Shown one piece after another: positions 9,146-18,480 of a stretch of DNA of 64,000 nt. Under the pieces are notes generated by a model that did not search any database, had not been told where the DNA came from, and was given only the letters and a program-made list of their open reading frames with translations. Origin of the DNA: Burkholderiaceae bacterium (GTDB lineage: Bacteria > Pseudomonadota > Gammaproteobacteria > Burkholderiales > Burkholderiaceae_C); the NCBI GenBank assembly GCA_023954035.1, contig JAMLIT010000016.1, positions 1 to 64,000 on the forward strand, written 5' to 3'. Within the stretch, counting starts at the first letter, position 1, and each line of letters begins with the position of its first letter. The translations under genes and the position numbers were made by a program.

Positions 9146-10426
9146 TCAGCCGCGCACCTCGCCCTGGCCCAAGACCACCCATTTGAGCGAGGTCAGGCCC
9201 TCGATGCCCACCGGACCCCGGGCGTGAAACTTGTCGGTGCTGATGCCGATTTCGGCGCCCAGGCCGTATTCGAAGCCGTCGGCAAAGCGGGTGCTGGCGT
9301 TCACCATGACGCTGGCCGAATCGACTTCGCGCAGGAAACGCTGGGCATGCATGTGGTCGCGCGTCAGGATGGCGTCGGTGTGGTGGCTTGAATAGCGGTT
9401 GATGTGGACGATGGCCTCGTCCACGCCTGCCACCACCTTGACGCTGATCACCGGTGCCAGGTATTCCTCGGCCCAGTCCTGCTCGGTGGCGGGGACCAGT
9501 TTTGCTCCTGAAACAGGAGCTAACAACGCCATGGATTCAGCGCAAACCCGCATTTCCACCCCTTTTTTTGCGAACACAGCGCCGATGCGCGGCAGAAACT
9601 CAGCCGCCACCGCGCGCGCCACCAGCAGGCTTTCGCTTGCGTTGCAGGGGCTGTACTTCTGCGTCTTGGCGTTGTCCACCACGCGCAGCGCCATATCGAG
9701 GTCGCAGGGATCGTCCACGTAGCTGTGGCAGTTGCCGTCCAGGTGCTTGATGACCGGCACCTTGGCGCCGGCGCTGATGCGCTCGATCAACCCCTTGCCG
9801 CCACGCGGGATGATCACGTCCACATATTGCGGCATGGCAATGAGCTGCCCAACGGCCTCGCGGTCGGTGGTCTGCACCAGCTGCACTGCGTCCTGCGGCA
9901 GGCCAGCAGCCCGCAGCGCCTGCTGCACCAGAAGCGCCAGCGCCCGGTTCGACTCGATGGCCTCGGAGCCGCCGCGCAGGATCGCTGCGTTGCCGCTTTT
10001 GATGGCCAGGCTCGCTGCCTCGATGGTGACGTTGGGCCGGCTCTCGTAAATCATGCCGAAGACGCCAATCGGCACGCGCATGCGGCCCACGCGGATGCCG
10101 CTGGGCTGTTGGTTCATCCCCACAATTTCGCCAATGACGTCTGGCATGGCAGCGAGCTGCTCGCAGCCCTGGGCACAGGTTTCCAGCACTTGGTCGGTCA
10201 ATTTCAGGCGATCCACCATGGGCTCGGCCAGGCCGGCGGCGCGAGCACGCGCCAAATCGAGGGAATTGGCCTCTTTCAGCTGCGGCGCCTGCGCACGCAA
10301 CTGGCTGGCCAAGCTTCTGAGCGCAACATTTTTGATAGCTGCTGACGCTGATGCCATAAGCGCTGAAGCCACTTTTGCCTGCAAACCCAGCGTCTGGACG
10401 GTTTCGGTGACGTTAAGAGCGTTCAT
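9146..10426 (-). CDS. proA: Gamma-glutamyl phosphate reductase (glutamate-5-semialdehyde dehydrogenase)
   Basis: Second enzyme of proline synthesis: reduces gamma-glutamyl phosphate with NADPH. The 426-residue product from the ATG at 10426 has the family landmarks [38 protein letters not shown], the catalytic cysteine in [13 protein letters not shown] (most ProA read PACNAxE) and [20 protein letters not shown]. Two stretches are unlike typical ProA and coincide with repeats in the DNA: residues about 20-35, encoded by the element at 10328-10370, and [15 protein letters not shown], encoded around the palindrome at 9504-9520. Both lie in variable regions, so the enzyme should still work. Confidence 0.95.
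   Translation of the reverse strand: MNALNVTETVQTLGLQAKVASALMASASAAIKNVALRSLASQLRAQAPQLKEANSLDLARARAAGLAEPMVDRLKLTDQVLETCAQGCEQLAAMPDVIGEIVGMNQQPSGIRVGRMRVPIGVFGMIYESRPNVTIEAASLAIKSGNAAILRGGSEAIESNRALALLVQQALRAAGLPQDAVQLVQTTDREAVGQLIAMPQYVDVIIPRGGKGLIERISAGAKVPVIKHLDGNCHSYVDDPCDLDMALRVVDNAKTQKYSPCNASESLLVARAVAAEFLPRIGAVFAKKGVEMRVCAESMALLAPVSGAKLVPATEQDWAEEYLAPVISVKVVAGVDEAIVHINRYSSHHTDAILTRDHMHAQRFLREVDSASVMVNASTRFADGFEYGLGAEIGISTDKFHARGPVGIEGLTSLKWVVLGQGEVRG
9504..9520. repeat. Short perfect palindrome inside proA
   Basis: GCTCCTG and CAGGAGC, seven-base arms around AAA, flanked by TTT on one side and TAACAA on the other. It lies in coding DNA at a point where ProA normally has a shorter variable loop (encoded residues [10 protein letters not shown]). 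It looks like an interspersed palindrome that was tolerated in frame; only one copy is seen in this window. Confidence 0.5.
10328..10370 (-). repeat. Interspersed AGCGCTT repeat, copy inside proA
   Basis: Read on the minus strand this is TCAGCGCTTATGGCATCAGC followed by GTCAGCAGCTATCAAAAAT, closely matching the intergenic copy at 22795-22842 and the copy in purK at 25107-25153. It is translated as part of ProA ([12 protein letters not shown]), in the same reading frame as the purK copy. Confidence 0.65.
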
Positions 10427-10523
10427 GGCCAGGATTCTGGCAGAAGGGCCGGACCAGGGCCGTGCGGCGCGCCTACCGTGATGGGGCGCGGCGTCCGACA
10501 AGGCCGCCCGCACACTCTGCCTA

Positions 10524-10543
10524 GGATGGCTCTTTTGCCATCC
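10524..10543 (+). promoter_or_regulatory. Leader hairpin upstream of the dodecin gene
   Basis: Seven-base perfect arms GGATGGC (10524-10530) and GCCATCC (10537-10543) around TCTTTT, ending four bases before the GGAG ribosome-binding site at 10547. A stem so close to the site could affect translation of the dodecin or be a processing signal. No run of T follows the stem, so it is not a standard terminator. Confidence 0.45.
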
Positions 10544-10557
10544 AACGGAGAGTTTCC

Positions 10558-10767
10558 ATGAGCGTCGCCAAAGTAATTGAAGTCAGTTCCACCAGCAAGA
10601 CCAGCTTCGAAGATGCCATTGCCCAGGGCATTGCCAATGCCTGCCAGGACGCGTCCCAGGTGCGCGGTGCGTGGATCAAGGAGCAAAAGGTGACGGTGGA
10701 AGGCGGCCGCATCACCGCTTACCGGGTGAACATGCAGGTCACATTCGTCGGCGGCGCGAAGGGCTGA
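10558..10767 (+). CDS. Dodecin family flavin-binding protein
   Basis: Small 69-residue protein of the dodecin family, which forms hollow dodecamers that store or buffer flavin (and in some bacteria coenzyme A). The pattern [20 protein letters not shown], the central [10 protein letters not shown] with the Trp that stacks on flavin, and the closing YRVNMQVTF strand fit the family. GGAG precedes the ATG by about eight bases. It is transcribed opposite to its neighbours proA and holA, and sits inside what is normally a holA-proA junction. Its stop is only eight bases from the holA stop (convergent). Confidence 0.9.
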   Translation: MSVAKVIEVSSTSKTSFEDAIAQGIANACQDASQVRGAWIKEQKVTVEGGRITAYRVNMQVTFVGGAKG

Positions 10768-10775
10768 TTCCTGCC

Positions 10776-11831
10776 TTATTGAGGGCCTCTGCAGACGCGG
10801 GTGCATTGCAGCGCTAGCCGGTGCAATGCTTCCCAGGCGTCCTGCGGCCAATCGGGCACCTTGAGACCCTTGACGATGCCGTCCACCAGGTGGGCCGATT
10901 GCAGCAAACGCCCCGCAGCAGATGGCGCCAGGTGGCCGAGTACGCGCTCGTACAACTTCTCCTTGGCGCCCCAGACGCGCGCCTCGCGCAGCGCCATGGG
11001 CAGCGGACGCCCCGCGGCCATCGCATCGGCAATGCGCTTGAGCGCGCGGATGTCGTCCGACAAGGCCCAATGCACCAGCACCGCCGCCGTGCCTTCGGCT
11101 TCCAAGCCGTCGAGCATGCGCTGCACACGCAGCACCTGGCCTGCCAGAACCGCCTCGCTGAGCTTGAACACGTCGTAGCGCGCCACGTTGAGCACGGCCG
11201 ACTCGACCTGCTCCAGCGACAACTCCCCCGCCGGATGCAGCAGCGCCAGCTTCTGCATTTCCTGGTGCGCTGCCAACAGATTGCCTTCGACCCGGTCGGC
11301 AAAAAACTGCAGCGTGCGCTGGCCCGCCTCGCCCTGTGCCACCCGCTGATCCTGCAGGGCCAGGCGCTGGGCAATCCATTGGGGCAGCGCAGGCCGCTCG
11401 ACCGCATCGATCTGCACTGCCACGCCGGCAGCCGCCAGCGCGCCAAACCATGCGCCCGAGCGCGATGCCTTGTCGAGCCTGGGCATCAAGACCAGGGTCA
11501 GCGTGCTGGAGCCAGGCTCGGCCGCTGCGGCCAGTTGTTGCAAGGCCGCGCTGCCCTCCTTGCCGGGTTTGCCGGAGGGAACGCGCAACTCCACCGTCTG
11601 GCGGTCTGCAAACAGGCTCAGGCTGCCCCCAGCAGCCAGCACAGCGCTCCAGTCAAACCGGGCTCCGCTTGCGACAAACACCGTACGTTCCGTATGGCCG
11701 GCAGCACGTGCTGCGGCACGCACGGCATCGGCGGCCTCTTCGATCAGCAAGGCTTCGTCGCCATGCAGCAGATACAACGGCGCCAGACCGCGCTGCAGCT
11801 GTGCGGAGAGTTGGGCCAGGGCAATTTGCAT
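10776..11831 (-). CDS. holA: DNA polymerase III delta subunit
   Basis: Clamp-loader subunit that opens the beta sliding clamp. From the ATG at 11831 the product has 351 residues. The N-terminus MQIALAQLSAQLQRGLAPLY, LLHGDEALLIEEAADAVR, the central region VEGNLLAAHQEMQKLALL and the C-terminal collar domain are typical of betaproteobacterial HolA. In related genomes holA directly follows lptE; here an oppositely oriented arginase gene separates them, so holA must use a promoter in the 134-base gap 11832-11965 shared with arginase. Confidence 0.93.
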   Translation of the reverse strand: MQIALAQLSAQLQRGLAPLYLLHGDEALLIEEAADAVRAAARAAGHTERTVFVASGARFDWSAVLAAGGSLSLFADRQTVELRVPSGKPGKEGSAALQQLAAAAEPGSSTLTLVLMPRLDKASRSGAWFGALAAAGVAVQIDAVERPALPQWIAQRLALQDQRVAQGEAGQRTLQFFADRVEGNLLAAHQEMQKLALLHPAGELSLEQVESAVLNVARYDVFKLSEAVLAGQVLRVQRMLDGLEAEGTAAVLVHWALSDDIRALKRIADAMAAGRPLPMALREARVWGAKEKLYERVLGHLAPSAAGRLLQSAHLVDGIVKGLKVPDWPQDAWEALHRLALQCTRVCRGPQ

Positions 11832-11965
11832 CGGGGCAAGTCTATGGCAAGGCGCTATCGCCCCCTTGCTCTGCGGCAATTCGCCAACAAGGTCTGGCCG
11901 ATCGTCAATTTGGCGTACAGAAACAGCAAACGGCGGGCTACCCCCTGCTGACGCTCGTACGCACA

Positions 11966-12946
11966 ATGGCGATCTTCGCTCAAGACGCATCTGCCATGAC
12001 CTTGTCCAACCCTGCACAGACCCTGGCGCTGATTGGCGCACCCACCGATATTGGTGCCGGCTCTCGCGGAGCTTCCATGGGCCCGGAAGCGCTGCGCGTG
12101 GCCGGGTTGCAGGCTGCACTGGAGAACCATGGGCTGGACGTGATCGACCGCGGAAACCTGCATGGCCCCGCCAACCCCTGGCAACCGCCCAGCGGTGGCT
12201 ACCGCCACCTGCCCGAAGTTGTCGCCTGGAACCAGGCGGTGTTTGCTGCGGTGCTTTCCGAGCTGCAGGCGGGGCACCTGCCGGTGCTGCTCGGCGGCGA
12301 CCATTGCCTGGGCCTGGGCAGCATCGCGGCAGTGGCGCGCCACTGCCATGACACCGGCAAAACCTTGCGCGTGCTCTGGCTCGACGCCCATGCCGACTTC
12401 AATACCAGCGGTCTCACCCCCAGCGGCAACCTGCACGGCATGCCCGTTGCCTGCCTGTTCGGGCTCGGCCCCGAACCCCTGACCGCACTGGCACGCCTGC
12501 CCGACGGCCGCAATGCCTTGGCGCCAGCGCAGATTCGCCAGATCGGCATCCGAAGCGTGGACGCTGGCGAGAAGCGACTGGTGCGCGAGCAGGGGCTGGA
12601 GGTCTATGACATGCGCTTCATTGACGAAGTGGGCATGCGCGAGACCATGCAGCGCGCCCTGGCTGGCATGGACGATGCCACCCATCTGCACGTGAGCTTT
12701 GACGTCGACTTTCTGGACCCCGAACTCGCCCCGGGCGTGGACACGACGGTCCCCGGCGGTCCGACCTACCGGGAGGCGCAGCTGTGCATGGAGATGATTG
12801 CCGACAGCGGCCGCCTGGCCTCGCTCGACATCGTTGAGCTCAACCCGGCGCTGGACGTGCGCAACAAGACGGCGCGGCTGGCGGTGGACCTGGTGGAGTC
12901 TCTGTTTGGCAAAAGCACGCTGATGCGCGAGCGGTCAGGGCGCTGA
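11966..12946 (+). CDS. rocF: Arginase
   Basis: Hydrolyses L-arginine to ornithine and urea. The ureohydrolase fold is clear: IGAPTDIGAGSRGASMGPEA near residue 23, GGDHCLGLGS with the first metal ligand at 110-119, the metal site DAHADFNT at 140, and SFDVDFLDPELAPGVDT with ligands D246 and D248; the DVDFLDP-APGVDT pattern favours arginase over agmatinase. Starts at ATG 11966 (326 residues) or, equally well, ATG 11996 (316 residues); neither has a clear ribosome-binding site. It lies opposite to lptE and holA, convergent with lptE (12 bases between stops), inside a usually unbroken cluster. Confidence 0.9.
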   Translation: MAIFAQDASAMTLSNPAQTLALIGAPTDIGAGSRGASMGPEALRVAGLQAALENHGLDVIDRGNLHGPANPWQPPSGGYRHLPEVVAWNQAVFAAVLSELQAGHLPVLLGGDHCLGLGSIAAVARHCHDTGKTLRVLWLDAHADFNTSGLTPSGNLHGMPVACLFGLGPEPLTALARLPDGRNALAPAQIRQIGIRSVDAGEKRLVREQGLEVYDMRFIDEVGMRETMQRALAGMDDATHLHVSFDVDFLDPELAPGVDTTVPGGPTYREAQLCMEMIADSGRLASLDIVELNPALDVRNKTARLAVDLVESLFGKSTLMRERSGR

Positions 12947-12958
12947 AAACACGCTGGT

Positions 12959-13456
12959 TCAGGGTTTGACTGCGGCCAACCGGCGCAGCAGTTGCTGCAC
13001 CAGATCGCTGCGCATGTTGCGGTACAGCAGCCCCTCCTCGGCCTCCTTGGCCAGGGCGATGGTTTCGTTGTAGCTGATCTCGCGCTGCTGCAGGATTTCG
13101 GTGGGCGCGATCAGTTCGGTGCCGGCCTGGTTGCGCAGACGAAAACGAATGCGCAGACGCAGTTCGAGCTCGCGCGCCTGGCCCGAGGCATTGAATCCGA
13201 CCACCGAACGCTCCTGCTGCTCGGACAGCAGCTCAAACACCGCCTCGGCCTGCGGCAGCGATGCCGGATCGCTGAGCACCTGCAGCGAGCCACCCACCGC
13301 CTGCAGCGTGCGGCGCAACTCCAGCGCCAGCAGCGAGCCGGCGGGCGCTGCGATGTACACCGAGCGAAAGGCGAACTGCGGCACGCCGCGCAGACGAAAG
13401 CCGCAGCCGGCGAGTAGCGCCGAAGACGCCAGGGTGAACAGCATGCGTCTTTGCAT
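12959..13456 (-). CDS. lptE: LPS-assembly lipoprotein LptE
   Basis: Outer-membrane lipoprotein that plugs and supports the LptD barrel in the last step of lipopolysaccharide export. The 165-residue protein from the ATG at 13456 has a short signal peptide and the lipobox LLAGC with acylated Cys18, then GFRLRGVPQFAFRSVYI, the hallmark LptE start (given in two parts: GFRLRG, FRSVYI). C-terminal residues ALAKEAEEGLLYRNMRSDLV match the family. It follows leuS on the same strand after a 176-base gap that holds a GC-rich repeat. Confidence 0.9.
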   Translation of the reverse strand: MQRRMLFTLASSALLAGCGFRLRGVPQFAFRSVYIAAPAGSLLALELRRTLQAVGGSLQVLSDPASLPQAEAVFELLSEQQERSVVGFNASGQARELELRLRIRFRLRNQAGTELIAPTEILQQREISYNETIALAKEAEEGLLYRNMRSDLVQQLLRRLAAVKP

Positions 13457-13529
13457 CTCAGTTATCCATTGCGTTCGAGTCACCGACGGGCCATGAAATC
13501 GACACAGCGCAGCCCAGCAGACGCCGCGC

Positions 13530-13620
13530 AAGGGCCGCCCCGCCGCGCTGGCGGCGCGCCCCCTGCCCGCTGTGCGCAGCGCAGCGAGAGCGGGCGAAGG
13601 CGCGCAGCGCCTCAGGGGAG
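13530..13620. repeat. GC-rich interspersed element between leuS and lptE
   Basis: Intergenic stretch of very high GC with several nested inverted repeats: GGGCCGCCCC at 13532, CGCCGCGCTGGCGGCG around 13541-13556 and GCGCAGCGC pairs near 13575-13582 and 13602-13610. The GGGCCGCCCC block is shared with the element inside leuS at 14024-14068. This kind of sequence recurs between genes in Comamonadaceae as I recall it; number of genomic copies cannot be seen here. Confidence 0.5.
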
Positions 13621-13632
13621 TGCTGCTGCATT

Positions 13633-16398
13633 TCAGACCACCACGTTGACCAAACGGCCCGGCACCACCACCACCCGCTTGGGACGGGCACCGCCGGAAT
13701 GCGCGGCAAAAGCGTCGCTTGCCAGCGCCAGGCGCTCGATCTCGGCCTTGTCGGCCTTTGCGGGAACGCGCACACTGCCGCGCAGTTTGCCGTTGACTTG
13801 CAGCACCAGGTCCACTTCGCTTTGCACCATTGCTGCCGGATCAACTTGTGGCCAGGGGGCGTCCAGCAGATCACCCAGTACGCCGGCATAGCCAAGCTGA
13901 CTCCACAGGCCATGCGCGATGTGTGGCGTGGCCGGGTAGAGGCAGCGCAGCAGAATGCCAAAGCCTTCCACCAGCGCGACCTGTCCGCCAGCGGAGTCGC
14001 TGGCTTTGAAGTCGAACGGCGACGGGCCGCCCCTAGCCGCGAGGGCCCCCTCGGGGGGCAGCGAGGACACACACGTGTCGAGCGTGGTGGCAAAGCTCTC
14101 CAGGGCGTTGAGCATCTTCATCGCGCCCGAGACCACGGTGTTGTACTGCATGCGCTGGTAGTCGTAGTCCACCTGCTTGAGCACGGTGTGGATCTCGCGC
14201 CGCAATGCTTTGGCGTCGTCTCCAAATTCAATGTCTTTTAGGCCGCTAGCGCTTGCTGCTATTGAGCTGGCAGCTTCCATATTCATAGTGGACAACTTCA
14301 TGCCGAAGGCCCACACCCTGCGCAGGAACCGGGAGCTGCCTTCGACGGCCGCGTCGTTCCACTCCAGCGTGGCCTCGGGCGGCGCGGTAAACATGGTGTA
14401 CAGGCGCGCAGTGTCGGCGCCGTACTTCTCGATCAGGTCCTGTGGATCGACGCCGTTGCGCTCGGATTTGCCCATTTTTCCAACGCCGCCGTACTCCAGC
14501 GCCGTGCCGGCCGGATAGGCGCCGTCGTCCTGCGCGAGCGTGCCGCCCACGATGTGGCCCTGCGCATCGAGCACCGGCGTGACACTCTCCGGCGGGAAAT
14601 AGTCCTTTCCGCCTTGCGCACTGTGGAAAAAATAGATGTGGTTGAGCACCATGCCCTGGGTCAGCAGCCTGGTAAAGGGTTCGTCGACTTTGACCAACCC
14701 CAGATCGCGCATGACCTTGGTCCAGAAACGCGCGTACAGCAAATGCAGGATGGCGTGCTCGACACCGCCGATGTATTGGTCCATCGGCATCCAGTAGTCG
14801 GCGCCTTCGGCCACCATCGCCTGCGTGTTCTTCGGATCGCAATAGCGCATGAAGTACCAGGAGCTGTCCACGAAGGTGTCCATGGTGTCGGTTTCGCGCC
14901 GCGCCGCCTTGCCACAGACAGGACAGCTCACCCCGGCGTGAAAGCCCTCGTGCTTGTGCAGCGGGTTGCCCGAGCCGTCGGGCACGCAGTCGGTGGGCAG
15001 CACCACGGGCAGGTCTTTTTCCGGCACCGGCACCGCGCCGTGTTCGTCGCAATGAATGATGGGAATCGGCGTTCCCCAATAGCGCTGGCGCGAGATGCCC
15101 CAGTCGCGCAGGCGCCAGGTGGTCTTTTTGGCTCCCAGGTCTTTTTGCACCAGAGCGTGTGCCACCGCGTCGACGGCGTCCTTGTAGGCCAAGCCGCTGA
15201 AGTTGTCGGAATTGACCGTGACGCCGCGCTGCTTGTCGGCGTACCAGTCCTGCCAGCAGTGGAAATCGTAGGTTTCCCCGTCGACCAGCACCACCTGCTT
15301 GATTTCGATGCCGTACTTGAGCGCGAAGGCAAAGTCGCGCTCGTCGTGCGCCGGCACGCCCATCACCGCGCCGTCGCCGTAGCCCATGAGCACGTAGTTG
15401 CCGACCCAAAGATCCACCGGTTTTCCGGTCAGCGGGTGCTGCACGACCAGGCCGGTGCGCATGCCCTTTTTCTCCTGCGTAGCCAGTTCGGCTTCGGTGG
15501 TTCCGCCGCTTTTGCAGTCTTCGATAAAGGCCGCCAGCTGCGGATTGCTCTGCGCCGCATGCGCCGCCAGCGGATGCTCGGGCGCCACCGCGCAGAAGGT
15601 GACGCCCATGATGGTGTCCGCCCGGGTGGTGAACACGTACATGCGGCCACCACCGATCAGCTCACCGTCCTCGCCGCGAATGGCGTGCGGGAAGGCAAAG
15701 CGCACGCCCTCGCTCTTGCCGATCCAGTTCTCCTGCATCAGCTTGACGCGGTCCGGCCAGCCGGGAAGCTTGTCGCCTGTGACAAAGTCAAGCAACTCCT
15801 CTGCATAGTCGGTGATCTTCAGGTAGTAACCGGGAATCTCGCGCTTTTCCACCGCGGCGCCCGTGCGCCAGCCCTTGCCGTCGATCACCTGCTCGTTGGC
15901 CAGCACGGTCTGGTCCACCGGGTCCCAGTTGACGGTCTGGGTCTTGCGGTAGGCCACGCCCTTTTCCAGCATTTTGAGGAACAGCCACTGGTTCCATTTG
16001 TAGTACGTCGGATCGCAGGTGGCGACTTCGCGGCTCCAGTCGATGGCCAGGCCCATGGCCTGCATCTGCTGCTTCATGTAGGCGATGTTGTCGTACGTCC
16101 ACTGTGCGGGCGGCACGCCGTTTTTCATGGCCGCGTTCTCCGCCGGGAGGCCAAAGGCGTCCCAGCCCATGGGCATGAGCACGTTGTAGCCATTCATGCG
16201 CAGGTAGCGCGTAAGCATGTCGTTGATGGTGTAGTTGCGCACATGGCCCATGTGCAGCTTGCCGCTGGGATAGGGCAGCATGGAGCAGGCGTAGAACTTC
16301 TCCCTGCCCGTGTCCTCGGTCACACGGTAGGCGTCGTTTGCGCTCCAGTGCGCCTGCGCGGCGCGCTCGACCTCGGAGGGTTGGTATTTGGTGTCCAT
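13633..16398 (-). CDS. leuS: Leucyl-tRNA synthetase
   Basis: Class I aminoacyl-tRNA synthetase that charges tRNA-Leu. The 921-residue product is longer than the usual 860-880. Signature motifs are present: [20 protein letters not shown] (HIGH class, residues about 40-60), the CP1 editing domain with [13 protein letters not shown], the zinc-like CxxC pair in [12 protein letters not shown], and [13 protein letters not shown] (KMSKS class). The extra length is explained by two in-frame insertions towards the C-terminus: about 20 residues around [14 protein letters not shown] (repeat at 14237-14287) and about 30 residues around [18 protein letters not shown] (repeat at 14024-14068). First gene of leuS-lptE. 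Confidence 0.96.
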   Translation of the reverse strand: MDTKYQPSEVERAAQAHWSANDAYRVTEDTGREKFYACSMLPYPSGKLHMGHVRNYTINDMLTRYLRMNGYNVLMPMGWDAFGLPAENAAMKNGVPPAQWTYDNIAYMKQQMQAMGLAIDWSREVATCDPTYYKWNQWLFLKMLEKGVAYRKTQTVNWDPVDQTVLANEQVIDGKGWRTGAAVEKREIPGYYLKITDYAEELLDFVTGDKLPGWPDRVKLMQENWIGKSEGVRFAFPHAIRGEDGELIGGGRMYVFTTRADTIMGVTFCAVAPEHPLAAHAAQSNPQLAAFIEDCKSGGTTEAELATQEKKGMRTGLVVQHPLTGKPVDLWVGNYVLMGYGDGAVMGVPAHDERDFAFALKYGIEIKQVVLVDGETYDFHCWQDWYADKQRGVTVNSDNFSGLAYKDAVDAVAHALVQKDLGAKKTTWRLRDWGISRQRYWGTPIPIIHCDEHGAVPVPEKDLPVVLPTDCVPDGSGNPLHKHEGFHAGVSCPVCGKAARRETDTMDTFVDSSWYFMRYCDPKNTQAMVAEGADYWMPMDQYIGGVEHAILHLLYARFWTKVMRDLGLVKVDEPFTRLLTQGMVLNHIYFFHSAQGGKDYFPPESVTPVLDAQGHIVGGTLAQDDGAYPAGTALEYGGVGKMGKSERNGVDPQDLIEKYGADTARLYTMFTAPPEATLEWNDAAVEGSSRFLRRVWAFGMKLSTMNMEAASSIAASASGLKDIEFGDDAKALRREIHTVLKQVDYDYQRMQYNTVVSGAMKMLNALESFATTLDTCVSSLPPEGALAARGGPSPFDFKASDSAGGQVALVEGFGILLRCLYPATPHIAHGLWSQLGYAGVLGDLLDAPWPQVDPAAMVQSEVDLVLQVNGKLRGSVRVPAKADKAEIERLALASDAFAAHSGGARPKRVVVVPGRLVNVVV
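14024..14068 (-). repeat. GC-rich palindromic repeat embedded in leuS
   Basis: Contains GGGCCGCCCC (14024-14033), GAGGGCCCCCTC (14041-14052) and CCCCCTCGGGGGG, a hairpin-forming set resembling the element at 13530-13620 and, from memory, a repeat common between Comamonadaceae genes. It is read through in frame on the minus strand as [16 protein letters not shown], a Pro/Gly/Ala stretch with no counterpart in LeuS proteins I know. Confidence 0.6.
14237..14287 (+). repeat. Interspersed AGCGCTT repeat, copy inside leuS
   Basis: On the plus strand GGCCGCTAGCGCTTGCTGCT followed by ATTGAGCTGGCAGCTTCCAT, a diverged match to the copy at 22795-22842. leuS is read on the other strand, giving [15 protein letters not shown], an Ala/Ser-rich insertion between the anticodon-binding helices. 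Confidence 0.6.
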
Positions 16399-16497
16399 GA
16401 AAGCCCGAAAAGAGTGAGATGCAGCCGCAAACCGCTGCGCTGCAAGGATTTTAGGCGCTGCCGGCTGAGGCGCTGCCGGCGTCGGCGACAGCCAAGC

Positions 16498-16929
16498 TCA
16501 GCGAACAGCGGCCGGTGGCGCAGGTTCGGCAACGAAGGCGATGCGCGCGAGCCCGGCCGCATGCGCCAGCCCCATCAGCTCCACCACCCGGCCATAGGGT
16601 ACGGCCGCGTCGGCGCGCAACTGGATTTCGGCCTCCGGCCGCGTGGCCGCCACATCCGCCAGGCGCTGGGCGAGCGTCCGGTCGTCCATGGGCGCGCCAT
16701 CCAGACGCAATTGACCCAAACGGTCCAGTTCCAGCACCAGCGCGGGACCGCTGGCGCCGGGCGCCGCCGCCTGCGAACGCGGCAGGTTCAGGCGCAAGGA
16801 GCCGGCCAGAAGCGGCGCGGTCAGAATGAAGATCACCACCAGCACCAGCATCACGTCGACCAGCGGCGTGACGTTGATGTCACTCATAGGGCGCGCGGGG
16901 GTGCTGCGCGCGAGCCGCCCGAACGCCAT
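16498..16929 (-). CDS. exbD: Biopolymer transport protein ExbD/TolR
   Basis: 143-residue inner-membrane protein that works with an ExbB/TolQ partner to turn the proton gradient into mechanical work on the envelope. SDINVTPLVDVMLVLVVIFI (residues about 17-36) contains the conserved membrane Asp of the family (D26) and is followed by a periplasmic domain. It is coupled to exbB two bases upstream. No tonB, tolA, tolB or pal gene is in the window, so whether the pair is Exb or Tol type cannot be decided from context. Confidence 0.88.
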   Translation of the reverse strand: MAFGRLARSTPARPMSDINVTPLVDVMLVLVVIFILTAPLLAGSLRLNLPRSQAAAPGASGPALVLELDRLGQLRLDGAPMDDRTLAQRLADVAATRPEAEIQLRADAAVPYGRVVELMGLAHAAGLARIAFVAEPAPPAAVR

Positions 16930-16931
16930 GT

Positions 16932-17597
16932 TCAGGCCTCGGGCGCGCTGGCGCAGAGTTCGCGCAAATCGTGCGCAAAGCCCTCCAGCTCGCCCTCCAG
17001 CCGCGCGACGCTGCGGCCGAGCACGTTGTACCCCAGCACCGAAGGAATCGCCACGGCGAGCCCGGCCGCGGTCATGATCAACGCTTCGCCCACCGGACCG
17101 GCCAGGCGCTCAACGCTGATCTGCCCCGCTCCCGCCATGGCAGCGAGCGCGTGGTAAATGCCCCAGACCGTGCCGAGCAATCCGACAAAAGGCGCTGTGG
17201 CACCCACGGTGGCCAGCACCACTTGGCCATATTGAAGGCGGGCGGTACCGGCGTTCAGCGCGCCGCGCAGCAATCGCGTGGCATGGGCCAGCGCCGGTTC
17301 CTGCAGCGCAGAGCCGCCTGTGCGGATCCCAGGGCGTGCCCGTGCCATGTCAGCCGCCACCACCAAAGGCAGCACCAGCGATTCGCGATCGAACGCCGCT
17401 ACGGCCGCATGGGCCTGCGGCCAGTCGGGGGCTTGCCAAAAAGCGGCCAGGCTGCGGGCCAGGTCGGCGCTGGCCCGGCTCAGCAGGCGCGTTTTCCATA
17501 GCAGGATGACCCAGCTCGCGACGGACATGAGGAGCAGCACCAGCGCTGCCGTCTGGGTCACGGCGTCGACGCTGCGCCACCAATGCACGAAGTTCAT
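16932..17597 (-). CDS. exbB: MotA/TolQ/ExbB proton channel family protein
   Basis: 221-residue inner-membrane proton channel subunit with three predicted membrane segments. The family block is clear: VVLATVGATAPFVGLLGTVW (about 126-145) and GPVGEALIMTAAGLAVAIPS (about 168-187), which line the proton path with ExbD. Lies between dapB (six bases upstream) and exbD (two bases downstream) on the same strand, so dapB-exbB-exbD probably form one transcript. Confidence 0.9.
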   Translation of the reverse strand: MNFVHWWRSVDAVTQTAALVLLLMSVASWVILLWKTRLLSRASADLARSLAAFWQAPDWPQAHAAVAAFDRESLVLPLVVAADMARARPGIRTGGSALQEPALAHATRLLRGALNAGTARLQYGQVVLATVGATAPFVGLLGTVWGIYHALAAMAGAGQISVERLAGPVGEALIMTAAGLAVAIPSVLGYNVLGRSVARLEGELEGFAHDLRELCASAPEA

Positions 17598-17603
17598 GAA
17601 AAC

Positions 17604-18437
17604 TCAGCGCAGCCCAAGCACGTCGAACATATCGAACATGCCTGCGGTGCGCCCGCGCAGAAAGCGCACTGCGCGCAGGCTGCCCTGCGCGTAAGTGGTG
17701 CGGCTGGCCGATTTGTGCGTGATTTCGATGCGCTCGCCGGTCCCCGCAAAAAGCACCGTGTGGTCGCCCACGATATCGCCGCCGCGAATGGTGGCAAAAC
17801 CGATGGACGAGGGGTCGCGCTCGCCCGTCACGCCCTCTCGCGCATACACGGCGCAGTCTTTCAGGTCGCGCCCGAGCGCGTTGGCCAGCACTTCGCCCAT
17901 TTTCAGTGCCGTGCCCGATGGGGCATCGACCTTGTGGCGGTGGTGCGCCTCGATCACTTCGATGTCGTAACCGGTGGACAGCGCACGCGCCGCCATGTCC
18001 AGCAGCTTGAGGGTGACGTTGACACCCACGCTCATGTTGGGCGCCATCACGATGGCAATGCGTTCGGCATGCCCGGCGATTTCCGCCTTCTGCGCGTCGG
18101 AAAACCCGGTGGTGCCTACCACGGCCTGCACGCCGTGGCGCACGCAGGCCTTGAGATGGGCCAGCGTGCCCTCTGGGCGTGTGAAGTCGATGAGCACCTC
18201 GGCACTGGCCAAGCCGAGGTCGAGGTCTGCAGTGATCGGCACGCCGCTGGCGTAGCCCAGAAATGCGGTGGCGTCAGAGCCAATGCCAGGGCTCACCGAT
18301 ACATCAAGGGCGCCGACCAGCACGCAGTCGCCGCTGTCGCGGATGGCTTCGATCAGCATGCGCCCCATGCGGCCGCTGGCACCGGCCACCGCAACACGGA
18401 TCGGAACAGGAGAGGAGTCGGACACAGAATTCGCCAT
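17604..18437 (-). CDS. dapB: 4-hydroxy-tetrahydrodipicolinate reductase
   Basis: NAD(P)H-dependent enzyme of the diaminopimelate/lysine pathway. 277 residues with the Rossmann motif [18 protein letters not shown] near residue 15, the ATTGF-type VVGTTGFSD block near 110, and the DapB signature [20 protein letters not shown] near 165, which includes the catalytic His-His and Lys. Ends with FVLGL-like MFDVLGLR. bamE ends 43 bases upstream... i.e. dapB follows bamE on the same strand. Confidence 0.95.
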   Translation of the reverse strand: MANSVSDSSPVPIRVAVAGASGRMGRMLIEAIRDSGDCVLVGALDVSVSPGIGSDATAFLGYASGVPITADLDLGLASAEVLIDFTRPEGTLAHLKACVRHGVQAVVGTTGFSDAQKAEIAGHAERIAIVMAPNMSVGVNVTLKLLDMAARALSTGYDIEVIEAHHRHKVDAPSGTALKMGEVLANALGRDLKDCAVYAREGVTGERDPSSIGFATIRGGDIVGDHTVLFAGTGERIEITHKSASRTTYAQGSLRAVRFLRGRTAGMFDMFDVLGLR

Positions 18438-18480
18438 CGGTCATCCCAATTCAAGAGGTGCGCCGCAGTGCGCGCGGCGC

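Noticed and set aside
11336-11965. Possible N-terminal extension of arginase across holA
   Set aside because: The extension is antisense to holA, has no family similarity and lacks a ribosome-binding site.
16454-16483. Tandem direct repeat GGCGCTGCCGGC (two copies) between leuS and exbD
   Set aside because: Only two copies of twelve bases in a short GC-rich gap; likely slippage, with no sign of function.
14554-17157. 867-codon open frame on the plus strand, antisense to leuS, exbD and exbB
   Set aside because: Composition is His/Gln/Val-rich with no domain, typical of an antisense frame in GC-rich genes.
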